Of a stretch of DNA of 13,799 nt, positions 1 through 6,453 are shown in pieces. Every line of letters starts with the position of its first letter. Within the stretch, counting starts at the first letter, position 1. The translations under genes and the position numbers were made by a program. Below the pieces are notes generated by a model. That model was not told the DNA's origin, did no database searches, and saw nothing but the letters and a program-made list of their open reading frames with translations. The DNA is from DASPOJ01 sp050014395 (GTDB lineage Bacteria > Acidobacteriota > Terriglobia > Acidiferrales > UBA7541). The stretch covers positions 1-13,799 of the forward strand of contig JBEKDK010000091.1 in NCBI GenBank assembly GCA_050014395.1. The letters run 5' to 3'.

Positions 1-101
1 CCTGATCTGGGCTGTACGGTAGAAATCGGCTCATGCTTCTTTACTGCACTATTTCCTTTTCAAACTCAAGCTGGTTCTCACGCACACTCTACGGGGCTGG
101 G

Positions 102-124
102 GCTCGAAGCTGGTCGCTTCGAGC
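102..124. repeat. Inverted repeat, 9-bp perfect stem
   Basis: GCTCGAAGC (102-110), five-base loop TGGTC, then GCTTCGAGC (116-124). The stem is perfect. There is no T tract on either side, so an intrinsic terminator is not supported; it is more likely part of an intergenic repeat. Confidence 0.6.
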
Positions 125-183
125 TGCGCCGGATTGCGATCGCGCGGCGTTGCGTGCATTCTCGGTGAGGGCCCGAAAATGCT

Positions 184-201
184 GGAGGCCTAAAGGCCTC
201 C
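184..201. repeat. Near-palindrome GGAGGCCT-AA-AGGCCTCC
   Basis: Two perfect 8-base arms (184-191 and 194-201) are separated by only AA. The short spacer makes a poor RNA hairpin but a good DNA dyad or repeat core. From memory, similar 'GGAGGCC..GGCCTCC' cores occur in intergenic repeats of GC-rich environmental bacteria; this cannot be tested within one copy. Confidence 0.6.
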
Positions 202-275
202 GCTACACAAGACTTCGTGGACGCGGCATCGAGCGATATGGAAGCAGCGCGATTCCGAACAGGCAAAAAGCGGGC

Positions 276-1139
276 TTATGCGGCGTCGGTGCCGGCGGCG
301 CGGGCGGCGGAATCATGCTCGAGGGACTCGAGGGCGGAGCGCAGGGCCTCGATTAATTCTTGGCGCGTGACGTGGCTGCGGAGGAATTGCATGCGCAGCT
401 TGAAGGAGCGGTCGTCGGCCTCGTAGTTGAAAAGATAGGGTTGGGGGCGCGGGCCGGCGGCTTTTTCGTCGCGGCGTTCGCGGCGGGCTTCGTCGCGGGT
501 GAGGCCGCCGGCGAGGATGCGGGCGACGGCTTCCGTCATCTTGCGTTCGTTGGGCTGGCGCGCGACTTGCAGCAGCAAGGATTTTGAGACGATGCCGCGC
601 TCGACGCACTTGCGGCGCAGGGACTCGGGAATCGTGCGGAGAGAAAGTGTTTCGGTGACGGAGGAGCGCGCGCGGCCGATCTTCTGCGCGATATCATCGT
701 GCGTGTAATCGAACTGATCGGCGAGGCGCTGCAGGCCATCGGCTTCTTCAAACGGCGTCAAATCCTTGCGCTGCAAGTTTTCGATCAGGGCTAGTTCCAG
801 CGTTTCGGCGTCGTCGGCGATTTTTTCGATGCAGGGGAGTTCGCTGAGGCCGGCGCCTTGCGCGGCGTGATAGCGGCGCTCACCGGAGATTATGTAGTAG
901 CAATCCTCGCGCGGCATATAGCGCACCAGCAGCGGTTCGAGCACGCCCTTTTCGCGCACGGATTCGGTGAGCTCGCGCAGATCGCCCAGAGCCTTGCGGG
1001 GCTGCTCCGGGTTAGGCTGAATTTTTTCGATAGGAATCATGCGGCCGATCGCCGCGCCGCTGTAGCTGGCGAGCGTTTCGACGTAATGGGCGTCATGCCG
1101 CATCTTCAGTGTGACGGGCAACCCGATCCGCTTCGACAC
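276..1139 (-). CDS. parB: ParB-family chromosome partitioning protein (CTP switch/HTH)
   Basis: DNA-binding partner of ParA, expected to bind parS sites and spread as a CTP-dependent clamp. With the GTG start at 1139 it is 287 residues. Seen: the N-terminal ParB domain begins near MIPIEKIQPNPEQPRK (about 34-49); the nucleotide-binding motif GERR lies at about 86-89, the ENLQRKDL motif at about 120-127, and a helix-turn-helix of KorB/Spo0J type at about 146-165. The C-terminus is a short amphipathic region that should dimerise. The start is chosen because GGAGGT lies 8 bases upstream of this GTG; ATGs at 1103 and 1040 have no such site. The frame is open further upstream to 1304 but overlaps parA there. 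The gene overlaps parA by 47 bases. The usual GLGRGL-type ParA-activating motif is not evident at the N-terminus. Family assignment is firm; which plasmid- or chromosome-type subgroup is not. Confidence 0.93.
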   Translation of the reverse strand: MSKRIGLPVTLKMRHDAHYVETLASYSGAAIGRMIPIEKIQPNPEQPRKALGDLRELTESVREKGVLEPLLVRYMPREDCYYIISGERRYHAAQGAGLSELPCIEKIADDAETLELALIENLQRKDLTPFEEADGLQRLADQFDYTHDDIAQKIGRARSSVTETLSLRTIPESLRRKCVERGIVSKSLLLQVARQPNERKMTEAVARILAGGLTRDEARRERRDEKAAGPRPQPYLFNYEADDRSFKLRMQFLRSHVTRQELIEALRSALESLEHDSAARAAGTDAA

Positions 1140-1893
1140 GTTGGATGACCTCCGTTGCAAGCTTGGTGTACTCCTTGGCGCCCGGCGATTTGGGCGCGAA
1201 AGTGAGTATGGTTTCTTTGTAGGCGGGGCTTTCTTCCAGGCGCACATTCTTGCTGATGCGCGTTTTGAACAGCGCTGGGCCGAACACGTTGCGAATCTGC
1301 GCATGCGTATCGCGCGAAATGTTCGTGCGTCGATCGAAAAGCGTGATGACCACGCCCAGCACTTTGAGCGAAGGATTGGGGCGCGCGCGAATGCGTTCGT
1401 AGGTCTCGAGAAGATCGTCGGTGCCTTCGATAGCGAAATACGCGGCCTGGATCGGCACGACCAAGTGCGTGGACGCGACCAGGGCGTTCACGGTGAGGAT
1501 GCCCAGCGCCGGGGGCGTGTCCACGACGATGTAATCGAAATCTTTCAGGATCGGCGTGAGCACGTCCTTCAGCTTGTAGGGCGCGTCGAATTGGCCGGAG
1601 AGCTGCTGCTCGAGTTTCGCCAGTCCCAGCTTGGCCGGCGCGAGGGAAAGATTCGCGTTCTTCGTGCGGCGGATCACGGCGGCCATCGCGGCGTGGTGCT
1701 CGCCGAGCACATCGAACATCGTAGTTTCAATATCGGCGAGATCGAAGAACGCGATCGTGGAATTCGCCTGGGGATCCAGGTCAATCAGAAGCGTGCGCTT
1801 GCCGCGCGCGGCGATCGCGGCAGCGAGGTTGATGGCCGTGGTCGTTTTTCCGACGCCGCCCTTCTGGTTGGCAATGGTCAGAATCGTCGTCAT
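1093..1893 (-). CDS. parA: ParA/Soj-family partitioning ATPase
   Basis: ParA-type deviant Walker ATPase that positions chromosome origins (or plasmids) with ParB on the nucleoid. At 266 residues it has the length of chromosomal Soj-like proteins and lacks the N-terminal helix-turn-helix of larger plasmid ParA proteins. Seen: deviant Walker A KGGVGKTT at residues 11-18, with the signature lysine at 11; switch I region IDLDPQANS at 37-45; Walker B YIVVDTPP at 121-128. The start ATG at 1893 leaves the usual few residues before the P-loop, although no strong ribosome binding site precedes it. It lies 211 bases downstream of the nuclease gene and overlaps parB, forming a par pair. ParA-family members such as MinD differ in the C-terminus; the adjacent parB makes ParA the clear call. 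Confidence 0.96.
   Translation of the reverse strand: MTTILTIANQKGGVGKTTTAINLAAAIAARGKRTLLIDLDPQANSTIAFFDLADIETTMFDVLGEHHAAMAAVIRRTKNANLSLAPAKLGLAKLEQQLSGQFDAPYKLKDVLTPILKDFDYIVVDTPPALGILTVNALVASTHLVVPIQAAYFAIEGTDDLLETYERIRARPNPSLKVLGVVITLFDRRTNISRDTHAQIRNVFGPALFKTRISKNVRLEESPAYKETILTFAPKSPGAKEYTKLATEVIQRVEADRVARHTEDAA
1148..1153 (-). promoter_or_regulatory. Ribosome binding site deciding the parB start
   Basis: On the minus strand GGAGGT lies 8 bases before GTG (1139). It sits inside the last codons of parA, so parB translation is probably coupled to parA. Confidence 0.7.
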
Positions 1894-1981
1894 AGTAATT
1901 GCCCAACTGGGCGCGCGCTCCGGCCAGCGGGCGAAAATCCTCGTTCAGGTCGCGTTGGCAACCGCAGCCCTACAGATTGTG

Positions 1982-2008
1982 GTGCTGGAGGCACATGCCA
2001 CCAGGCAC
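1982..2008. repeat. Imperfect hairpin upstream of parA
   Basis: GTGCTGGAGGC (1982-1992), loop ACAT, then GCCACCAGGCAC (1997-2008). Pairing needs one A/A mismatch, one G-T pair and one bulged base. It could be a transcript-end structure for the nuclease gene, a parA leader element or a repeat remnant; there is no T run. Confidence 0.4.
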
Positions 2009-2018
2009 GCTCAATCTA

Positions 2019-2032
2019 CCCGCCGTGGCGGG
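2019..2032. repeat. Short GC hairpin CCCGCC-GT-GGCGGG
   Basis: Perfect 14-base inverted repeat (stem 5 with a CGTG loop). On the minus strand it follows the nuclease stop codon by about 70 bases, a plausible place for transcript termination, but the following bases are not T-rich. Confidence 0.35.
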
Positions 2033-2104
2033 AGAGCGCAAGCGAAAAATCGGCGGCTTGGGGTGGGGGAAGGCGCCGGGCAATGCGAAAAGCCGGGCTA
2101 GGAC

Positions 2105-2590
2105 CTACATCTTGTAATGGCCCAGATCCTCGTCGGAGAGATTTTCGAGCCAGCGGCGCAACTCGTCGTTGGTGGTCTTCTCGTTGATGGGGCTGGTGGC
2201 CTTGGAACTCTTCAGAACTTCGTCTTCGACAAAAATCGGGCAATCGACGCGCAGGGCAAGGGCCAAGGCGTCGCTGGGGCGCGAGTCGATGGACATGATG
2301 CGGCCGTCGCGCTCGATCCAGATGAGGGCGTAAAAAGTGTCTTCGCGCAATTCGTTGACGACGACTTTTTGCACGCGCACGTTCAGGCCGAGCAGGACGT
2401 TGCGCAGGAGATCGTGCGTCATGGGGCGCGGCGTTTGGACTTTTTCGATTTCGAGGGCGATGGCGTTGGCTTCGTAAATACCAACCCAAACGGGAAGGAC
2501 CGCGCTGCCGTGCGCGTCTTTCAAAACGACGATGGGCATGTTGGTGACCGGGTCCATCATCAGGCCGCGAATCTTCATCTCAACTTCCAT
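2105..2590 (-). CDS. Bifunctional nuclease family protein (DUF151/BFN)
   Basis: A small soluble protein of the BFN/DUF151 family. Plant members are reported to have both DNase and RNase activity; bacterial members are largely uncharacterised, so the substrate here is unknown. Seen: the protein reads through the full family domain, from MKIRGLMMDPVTNMPIVVL through LPVWVGIYEANAIA near the N-terminus to the conserved RPSDALALALR segment in the middle, then an acidic tail that probably forms helices. The ATG at 2590 is chosen because GGAGG lies 5 bases upstream; this gives 161 residues. A TTG at 2620 would add 10 residues but falls in an inverted repeat. It follows miaB by 57 bases on the same strand, so they are likely co-transcribed. 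DUF151 next to miaB fits a housekeeping setting rather than mobile DNA. Confidence 0.9.
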   Translation of the reverse strand: MEVEMKIRGLMMDPVTNMPIVVLKDAHGSAVLPVWVGIYEANAIALEIEKVQTPRPMTHDLLRNVLLGLNVRVQKVVVNELREDTFYALIWIERDGRIMSIDSRPSDALALALRVDCPIFVEDEVLKSSKATSPINEKTTNDELRRWLENLSDEDLGHYKM

Positions 2591-2610
2591 CGCCGCCTCC
2601 GTATTCTTCG

Positions 2611-2630
2611 CGGGCTCCAATTGGAACCCG
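2611..2630. repeat. Inverted repeat between miaB and the nuclease gene
   Basis: CGGG-C-TCCAATTGGA-A-CCCG, with a perfect 10-base palindrome at the centre and one C/A mismatch per arm pair. It lies in the 57-base gap between two co-directional genes and could modulate read-through or mRNA processing. Confidence 0.45.
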
Positions 2631-2647
2631 CACCCGGTGACGCTAGC

Positions 2648-4057
2648 TTACCCCGGCCCGACGCAATCTCCGACAAGATTGTTGGGACCCGCGCCCGTTA
2701 TCTTGATCGCTGCGTATTGTCCCAAGAGGTTGGGCTCGCTGGAAGAGAAATTTACCATGCGATTGCTTGAAGTGCGCCCCAGCCACTGGCCGGATTTGCG
2801 CGATGCGCCATCGACCAGGACCTCGAGAGTTTGGCCAATGATTGCTTGATTGCGCGCGGACTGAATTTCGCGCTGCTTCTCTTGCAAGATTGCGAGGCGC
2901 CTTCCCTTCTCTTCTTCCGGCACGGCGCCGGGTAGTGCGCGCGCGTCGGTGTTGGGGCGCGGCGAGTATTGGAAGGCGAAGACGCTGTCGAATTGCGCGG
3001 CGTCGAGCAAGCTGAGCGTGGCGGCGAAATCTTCGTCGGATTCGCCGGGGAAGCCGACGATGATGTCGCTCGAAATACTGATCGGTCGGCGCGCGGCGCG
3101 GATCAGGGCAATCTTGTCGAGGTACTCTTCGCGCGTGTAGGTGCGGCGCATGGCGCGCAGGATGCGTGACGAACCCGATTGCACGGGAAGATGCACGTGC
3201 TCGCACAGCGCGGGCGTGGAATCGATGGCGTCAACGATGTCGCGGCCGAACTCGCTGGGATGTGAAGTGGTGAAGCGCACGCGGCGGACTCCGGGCACTG
3301 CCGCGGCGGCGACGAGAAGTTCGGCGAACGACATGCGGCGCGGCGAAGGATCGCGATAGGAATTGACCGTCTGGCCGAGGAACTGGATTTCGGAATAGCC
3401 GGCGGCGGCGAGGCGGCGGACTTCGGCGAGGACGGCGTCGCTGCGGCGGCTGCGCTCGGGGCCCCGCGTAAATGGGACGACGCAGTAGGAGCACGTCTTG
3501 CTGCAACCTTCGATAATCGTGATGTAGGCGCGGAAAGGATTGTCGCGGCGAGTGAGTTCAGTCTCGAAAGTTTCGTCGGTGTCGGTGTCCAGGCCCATGA
3601 CGCGGCGATTGCCAGTTTCGAGTTGCGCGAGAAGCTGCGGCAGCTTGCGATAGCTGGCGGAGCCGCAGACCAGGCTGACCCAGGGGGCGCGCTCGAAAAT
3701 TTCTTCGCCTTCCTGCTGCGCGACGCAGCCGAGGACACCGATAATTTGGCCGTTGCCTTCGCGCTCGCGGAAAAGGCCCAGGCGCGAGAAAACTTTTTGC
3801 GCGGCTTTTTCGCGGATGCTACAGGTGTTGTAGAGGACCACCTGGGCTTCTTCGGGGCGCTCGACGGGGAGATAGCCGCGGCCGGCGAGGACTCCGGCGA
3901 CTTTTTCGGAATCGTGAGCGTTCATCTGGCAGCCGAAAGTCTCGAGGTAGAACGTGCCGGGGCGCGGGGCGGTGGCGGCGTCAAGGCGCGAATTCGCCGG
4001 CGCTGGCGGCGCGGCGGAGGCCAGAGAGTCGATGCGGACATCGAAGGAGGATGACAT
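2648..4057 (-). CDS. miaB: tRNA-2-methylthio-N6-isopentenyladenosine synthase (MiaB)
   Basis: Radical SAM methylthiotransferase that adds a methylthio group to i6A37 of tRNAs reading UNN codons, in the cytoplasm. Seen, counting from the ATG at 4057 (469 residues): the N-terminal methylthiotransferase domain with three iron-sulfur cysteines at about 43 (FGCQMN), 79 (NTCSIRE) and 111 (LGCVAQ); the radical SAM cluster motif CSKTCSYC at about 185-192; and a C-terminal TRAM domain ending near KITGAGPNNLVGDCVG. FGCQMN and NTCSIRE are the MiaB forms; RimO and MtaB differ there. The start is uncertain: no ribosome binding site precedes either this ATG or an in-frame GTG at 4081, and the N-terminal ~35 residues (Ala/Pro-rich) are variable. 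The gene lies between the permease and nuclease genes on the same strand. Confidence 0.96.
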   Translation of the reverse strand: MSSSFDVRIDSLASAAPPAPANSRLDAATAPRPGTFYLETFGCQMNAHDSEKVAGVLAGRGYLPVERPEEAQVVLYNTCSIREKAAQKVFSRLGLFREREGNGQIIGVLGCVAQQEGEEIFERAPWVSLVCGSASYRKLPQLLAQLETGNRRVMGLDTDTDETFETELTRRDNPFRAYITIIEGCSKTCSYCVVPFTRGPERSRRSDAVLAEVRRLAAAGYSEIQFLGQTVNSYRDPSPRRMSFAELLVAAAAVPGVRRVRFTTSHPSEFGRDIVDAIDSTPALCEHVHLPVQSGSSRILRAMRRTYTREEYLDKIALIRAARRPISISSDIIVGFPGESDEDFAATLSLLDAAQFDSVFAFQYSPRPNTDARALPGAVPEEEKGRRLAILQEKQREIQSARNQAIIGQTLEVLVDGASRKSGQWLGRTSSNRMVNFSSSEPNLLGQYAAIKITGAGPNNLVGDCVGPG

Positions 4058-4081
4058 CAGCGCGAGAAGCGATGGTATCAC

Positions 4082-4181
4082 AGGGAAATGCGGGGTTGGG
4101 CCCGTGTGATCTTGGGAGCGACGGAAAAGGATAACGCAGAGGTGCAGAGAACGCGGAGTCTCGCGGAGACATGGCGCGGGG
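4082..4181. other. Gap between permease gene and miaB
   Basis: Contains the short CRCAGAG-type array at 4135-4168 and no recognisable promoter, terminator or ribosome binding site for miaB. If miaB is not read from the permease transcript, its promoter is not visible to me. Confidence 0.4.
4135..4168. repeat. Short degenerate tandem array (CGCAGAG-like units)
   Basis: Four 7-base units, CGCAGAG (4135), TGCAGAG (4143), CGCGGAG (4152) and CGCGGAG (4162), spaced 8 to 10 bases apart. It matches in pattern the cleaner array at 9080-9104. It lies between two minus-strand genes and is not translated in any supported frame. Confidence 0.55.
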
Positions 4182-5399
4182 CTACTCGTAGCGGAGGGCG
4201 TCGATGGGGTCGAGGGCGGAGGCTTTTTTCGCGGGGTAGTAGCCGAAGAAGACGCCGATCGCGGCGGAGAATAGCGCGGCGACTACCACGGCCCACGCCG
4301 AAACGGACATGGGCCAGGAAAGCATATCGGAAAAGCCGTACGACGCCAAAATGCCAAAGAGGACTCCCGCGGCTCCGCCGAGCAGGCTGACCATCACGGA
4401 TTCGATCAGGAATTGCATTTGGACTTCGCGCTCGGTGGCGCCGACGGCCATGCGCACGCCGATTTCGCGGGTGCGCTCCGTGACGGAGACGAGCATGATG
4501 TTCATGATCCCGATTCCGCCGACGAGCAACGAAACCGACGCGATGCTGGCGAGCATGAACGTGAAGGCCTGGCTGGTCTGCTCCTGAGCGTTCAGAAAAT
4601 CCTGCGGGCTGCGAATATTGAAATCGTCGGGCTGGTTCCAGCGGATGCGATGGCGTTGGCGCAAGACGCGCGTGATTTGGTCCTGGGCCACGGGGATATC
4701 GGCGGGCGAATCGACGGAAGCAAAGATGTCGTCAAGCCAGTTCTTTCCCAACATTTTGTGCATGGCCGTGGTGATGGGCACGACGACCGTGTCGTCCTGA
4801 TCCTGGCCGAACGTCGAAAGGCCTTTGGATTGAAGTACGCCGACCACCGTGAATGGAAGGCTGCCGATGCGAACGGTTTGGCCGAGGGGATCCACACCGT
4901 TGAAGATGCGATCGACGACGGTTTGGCCAAGGATGCAGACGTTGGCAAGCGAATCGACGTCCTTTTGCGTGAATTGCGCGCCGGACGCCACCGGCCATTT
5001 GCGAATGTCGAAAAATGTTGGCGCAACACCGCGGTACGAAGTGCCCCAGTTCAAACTGTTGTAAACGATTTGCGCTCGGCCATCGACGTCGGGCGTGACT
5101 TCCTTGATCACGGAAACGCTGCGGCCGATGGCCGTGGCGTCGTCAAGAGTAAGCGTCTTCGTGGCGCCATTGCCGGTGCGCACGCCATTCACGTTGCGGC
5201 CACCGGATTCAATCCAGACCATATTGTCGCCAAGACTGGCGAGTTGCTGCTGAATTTGCTCCGATCCGCCTTCGCCGAGCGCGACGGTGCAGATCACGGC
5301 GCCGATGCCGATCATGATGCCGAGCATGGTCAGCGCGGTGCGGAGCTTATTGCGGGCGAGAGCCCCGAACGAAACCCACACGACCGATCCAATCTGCAT
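4182..5399 (-). CDS. MacB/FtsX-type ABC transporter permease without its own ATPase domain
   Basis: Inner-membrane permease of the MacB (type VII ABC) superfamily, whose members drive export or extracytoplasmic work by mechanotransmission. With the ATG at 5399 it is 405 residues; GGAGA lies about 6 bases upstream, whereas an in-frame extension to 5510 has no support. Seen: transmembrane helix 1 at about 20-42 (TMLGIMIGIGAVICTVAL); a large periplasmic MacB_PCD domain (about 45-275); the FtsX domain with helices at about 279-305, 331-353 and 367-390; the family signature TREIGVRMAVGAT after helix 2; and an end in DPIDALRYE. There is no Walker A or LSGGQ motif, so the ATPase must come from elsewhere; no macA-like or ATPase gene is adjacent. 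The substrate cannot be inferred. It is the first gene of the minus-strand block and faces the tol operon. Confidence 0.9.
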   Translation of the reverse strand: MQIGSVVWVSFGALARNKLRTALTMLGIMIGIGAVICTVALGEGGSEQIQQQLASLGDNMVWIESGGRNVNGVRTGNGATKTLTLDDATAIGRSVSVIKEVTPDVDGRAQIVYNSLNWGTSYRGVAPTFFDIRKWPVASGAQFTQKDVDSLANVCILGQTVVDRIFNGVDPLGQTVRIGSLPFTVVGVLQSKGLSTFGQDQDDTVVVPITTAMHKMLGKNWLDDIFASVDSPADIPVAQDQITRVLRQRHRIRWNQPDDFNIRSPQDFLNAQEQTSQAFTFMLASIASVSLLVGGIGIMNIMLVSVTERTREIGVRMAVGATEREVQMQFLIESVMVSLLGGAAGVLFGILASYGFSDMLSWPMSVSAWAVVVAALFSAAIGVFFGYYPAKKASALDPIDALRYE

Positions 5400-5533
5400 G
5401 AAGTTCTCCGGCGCGACCTGTGAACACGAGCCCGCGAATGCGAATTCTACATCTAAGACGGCGTGGGAAGCGGGTGCGTTTCGGATTGCTGCGGTGGCCG
5501 AGCGAGCCATCGCAAAAGGCGGCCGCGACGCAT

Positions 5534-5562
5534 ACTATATCGTGTAGCGATATGTGTGGGAC
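5534..5562 (-). promoter_or_regulatory. Candidate permease-gene promoter with operator-like dyad
   Basis: On the minus strand GTCCCA (5562-5557), 17 bases, then TATAGT (5539-5534), the latter matching the -10 consensus at five of six positions; the -35 is weak (three of six). The spacer holds the dyad ATATCG-N5-CGATAT (5537-5553), whose inner half overlaps the -10. That placement is typical of a repressor site. The regulator is not in the window; a PadR- or BlaI-type protein is a guess only. Confidence 0.4.
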
Positions 5563-5599
5563 GGGCGCGTAAAGACAGCACATTCGCGCGGGGAAACCT

Positions 5600-5628
5600 T
5601 TGACCGGCCCGAATGCGTGTGCTAGGTT
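5600..5628 (+). promoter_or_regulatory. Sigma70-type promoter for the tol operon
   Basis: TTGACC (5600-5605), a 17-base spacer and TAGGTT (5623-5628) preceded by TGC, an extended -10. This is the best promoter match in the window. Transcription would start near 5635 and give a leader of about 95 bases before tolQ. Confidence 0.6.
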
Positions 5629-5729
5629 ACGTTGAGTCGCGGTAGGATGCATTCGCTTCGTCGTGAGGCGACTATTAAGCGTCACGCGACGCGCCTTTTG
5701 GTTTGGGGGATTCAATTCAACTCTTGGCA

Positions 5730-6395
5730 ATGACTCTGCTCGCCGGACCTATGGCGAATTTGCTGGAACAGACTGGGTGGGTCGCCCGGATCGTTCTTGT
5801 GGTGCTGCTAGGTTTTTCAGTGTTCTCTTGGGCGCTTATTCTGCAAAAATACAGCCGATTCAGCCGTGCGCGTTCGCAGACTGCGCTGTTTCTCCGCGTG
5901 TTTCGCGCCAGTTCCAGCTTGCCTGATCCACGCTCGATCGGAAACACCGGCTCGCCGCTGGAAGCCGTGTACGCCGCCGGATACCGCGAACTGGAGAGCC
6001 AAGTGAAGGCCGGCGCGCACAATTCAAAAATCGCCAGCCCGAACGCCGTGGCCATCGCCATGCAACTGGCGGCGGCCGACGAAGTCCGCAAGCTCGAACG
6101 ATATATGCCCTTCCTTGCGACGACGGGCTCGGTGACGCCGTTCATCGGATTGTTCGGCACAGTTTGGGGCGTTATGGATGCGTTCACCGGCTTGGGCGCC
6201 ACGGGAGCCGCGAGTCTGCGCGCCGTGGCGCCGGGAATTGCCGAGGCGTTGATCACGACGGCGGCGGGGTTGTTCACAGCCGTGCCCGCGGTGATCGCCT
6301 ACAACCACTATCTGCACAATATTCGAGACCTGGCCGGGCGGATGGACAATTTTTCGCTGGAAGTATCGGCGCGAATCGAGAAGTTGAACAACTGA
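5730..6395 (+). CDS. tolQ: TolQ/ExbB-family proton channel protein (Tol-Pal motor)
   Basis: Inner-membrane motor subunit that, with TolR, uses the proton gradient to energise TolA during cell constriction. Using the ATG at 5730 it is 221 residues. Seen: helix 1 at about 18-38 (ARIVLVVLLGFSVFSWALIL); a cytoplasmic loop; helix 2 with the family signature TGSVTPFIGLFGTVWGVMDAF (about 131-152), carrying the conserved channel threonine; and helix 3 (AEALITTAAGLFTAVPAVIAYN, about 171-192) with the second conserved Thr pair. The start is uncertain: an in-frame TTG at 5703 and ATG at 5751 are possible and none has a strong ribosome binding site. ExbB is nearly indistinguishable by sequence; the downstream tolB and pal decide for TolQ. 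It heads the operon, 58 bases ahead of tolR. Confidence 0.93.
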   Translation: MTLLAGPMANLLEQTGWVARIVLVVLLGFSVFSWALILQKYSRFSRARSQTALFLRVFRASSSLPDPRSIGNTGSPLEAVYAAGYRELESQVKAGAHNSKIASPNAVAIAMQLAAADEVRKLERYMPFLATTGSVTPFIGLFGTVWGVMDAFTGLGATGAASLRAVAPGIAEALITTAAGLFTAVPAVIAYNHYLHNIRDLAGRMDNFSLEVSARIEKLNN

Positions 6396-6453
6396 AGCCC
6401 GCACCCGGCGCGCGGGGTTGCTGCAAAGCGCGCGCAGCCGGGGGAGATTTACG

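Larger units (their letters stand above)
1..275. other. Non-coding region downstream of parB
   Basis: I see no convincing gene here. The short reading frames on either strand have no ribosome binding site and an Arg/Ser/Ala-rich composition typical of frames read by chance in GC-rich DNA. The stretch is marked by two inverted repeats, at 102-124 and 184-201, described separately. It follows the parB stop codon, so one of the hairpins could end the parB transcript, but neither is followed by a T run. The mixture of palindromes without coding potential fits a decayed interspersed repeat. Confidence 0.5.
1894..2104. other. Gap between the nuclease gene and parA, with two hairpins
   Basis: No gene is supported. 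On the minus strand this is the leader of parA. It holds an imperfect hairpin at 1982-2008 and a compact GC-rich hairpin at 2019-2032. No convincing -35/-10 pair could be picked out by eye. Confidence 0.4.
5400..5729. other. Divergent control region between permease gene and tolQ
   Basis: About 330 bases without a supported gene; the reading frames that enter it are upstream extensions of the flanking genes without ribosome binding sites. It contains a plus-strand promoter (5600-5628), a minus-strand promoter/dyad candidate (5534-5562) and, in the presumed tolQ leader, a bulged stem between CGTCGTGA (5659-5666) and TCACGCGACG (5682-5691). A second possible minus-strand -10 (TAGAAT on the minus strand, near 5445) has no good -35. 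Confidence 0.5.

Noticed and set aside
78..266. Small minus-strand frame near the left edge
   Set aside because: Spans the palindromic repeat region and has no ribosome binding site; its sequence looks like translated repeat.
1111..2187. Long plus-strand frame (358 codons) across parA
   Set aside because: Antisense to parA with its unmistakable P-loop; no domain or ribosome binding site.
4182..5399. LolC/LolE lipoprotein release permease
   Set aside because: The TREIG-type signature is shared, but the periplasmic region and length fit MacB-type permeases better and no LolD is adjacent.
4413..5423. Long plus-strand frame (336 codons) opposite the permease gene
   Set aside because: Asp/His/Arg-rich translation with no recognisable domain; it is antisense to the MacB-type permease.
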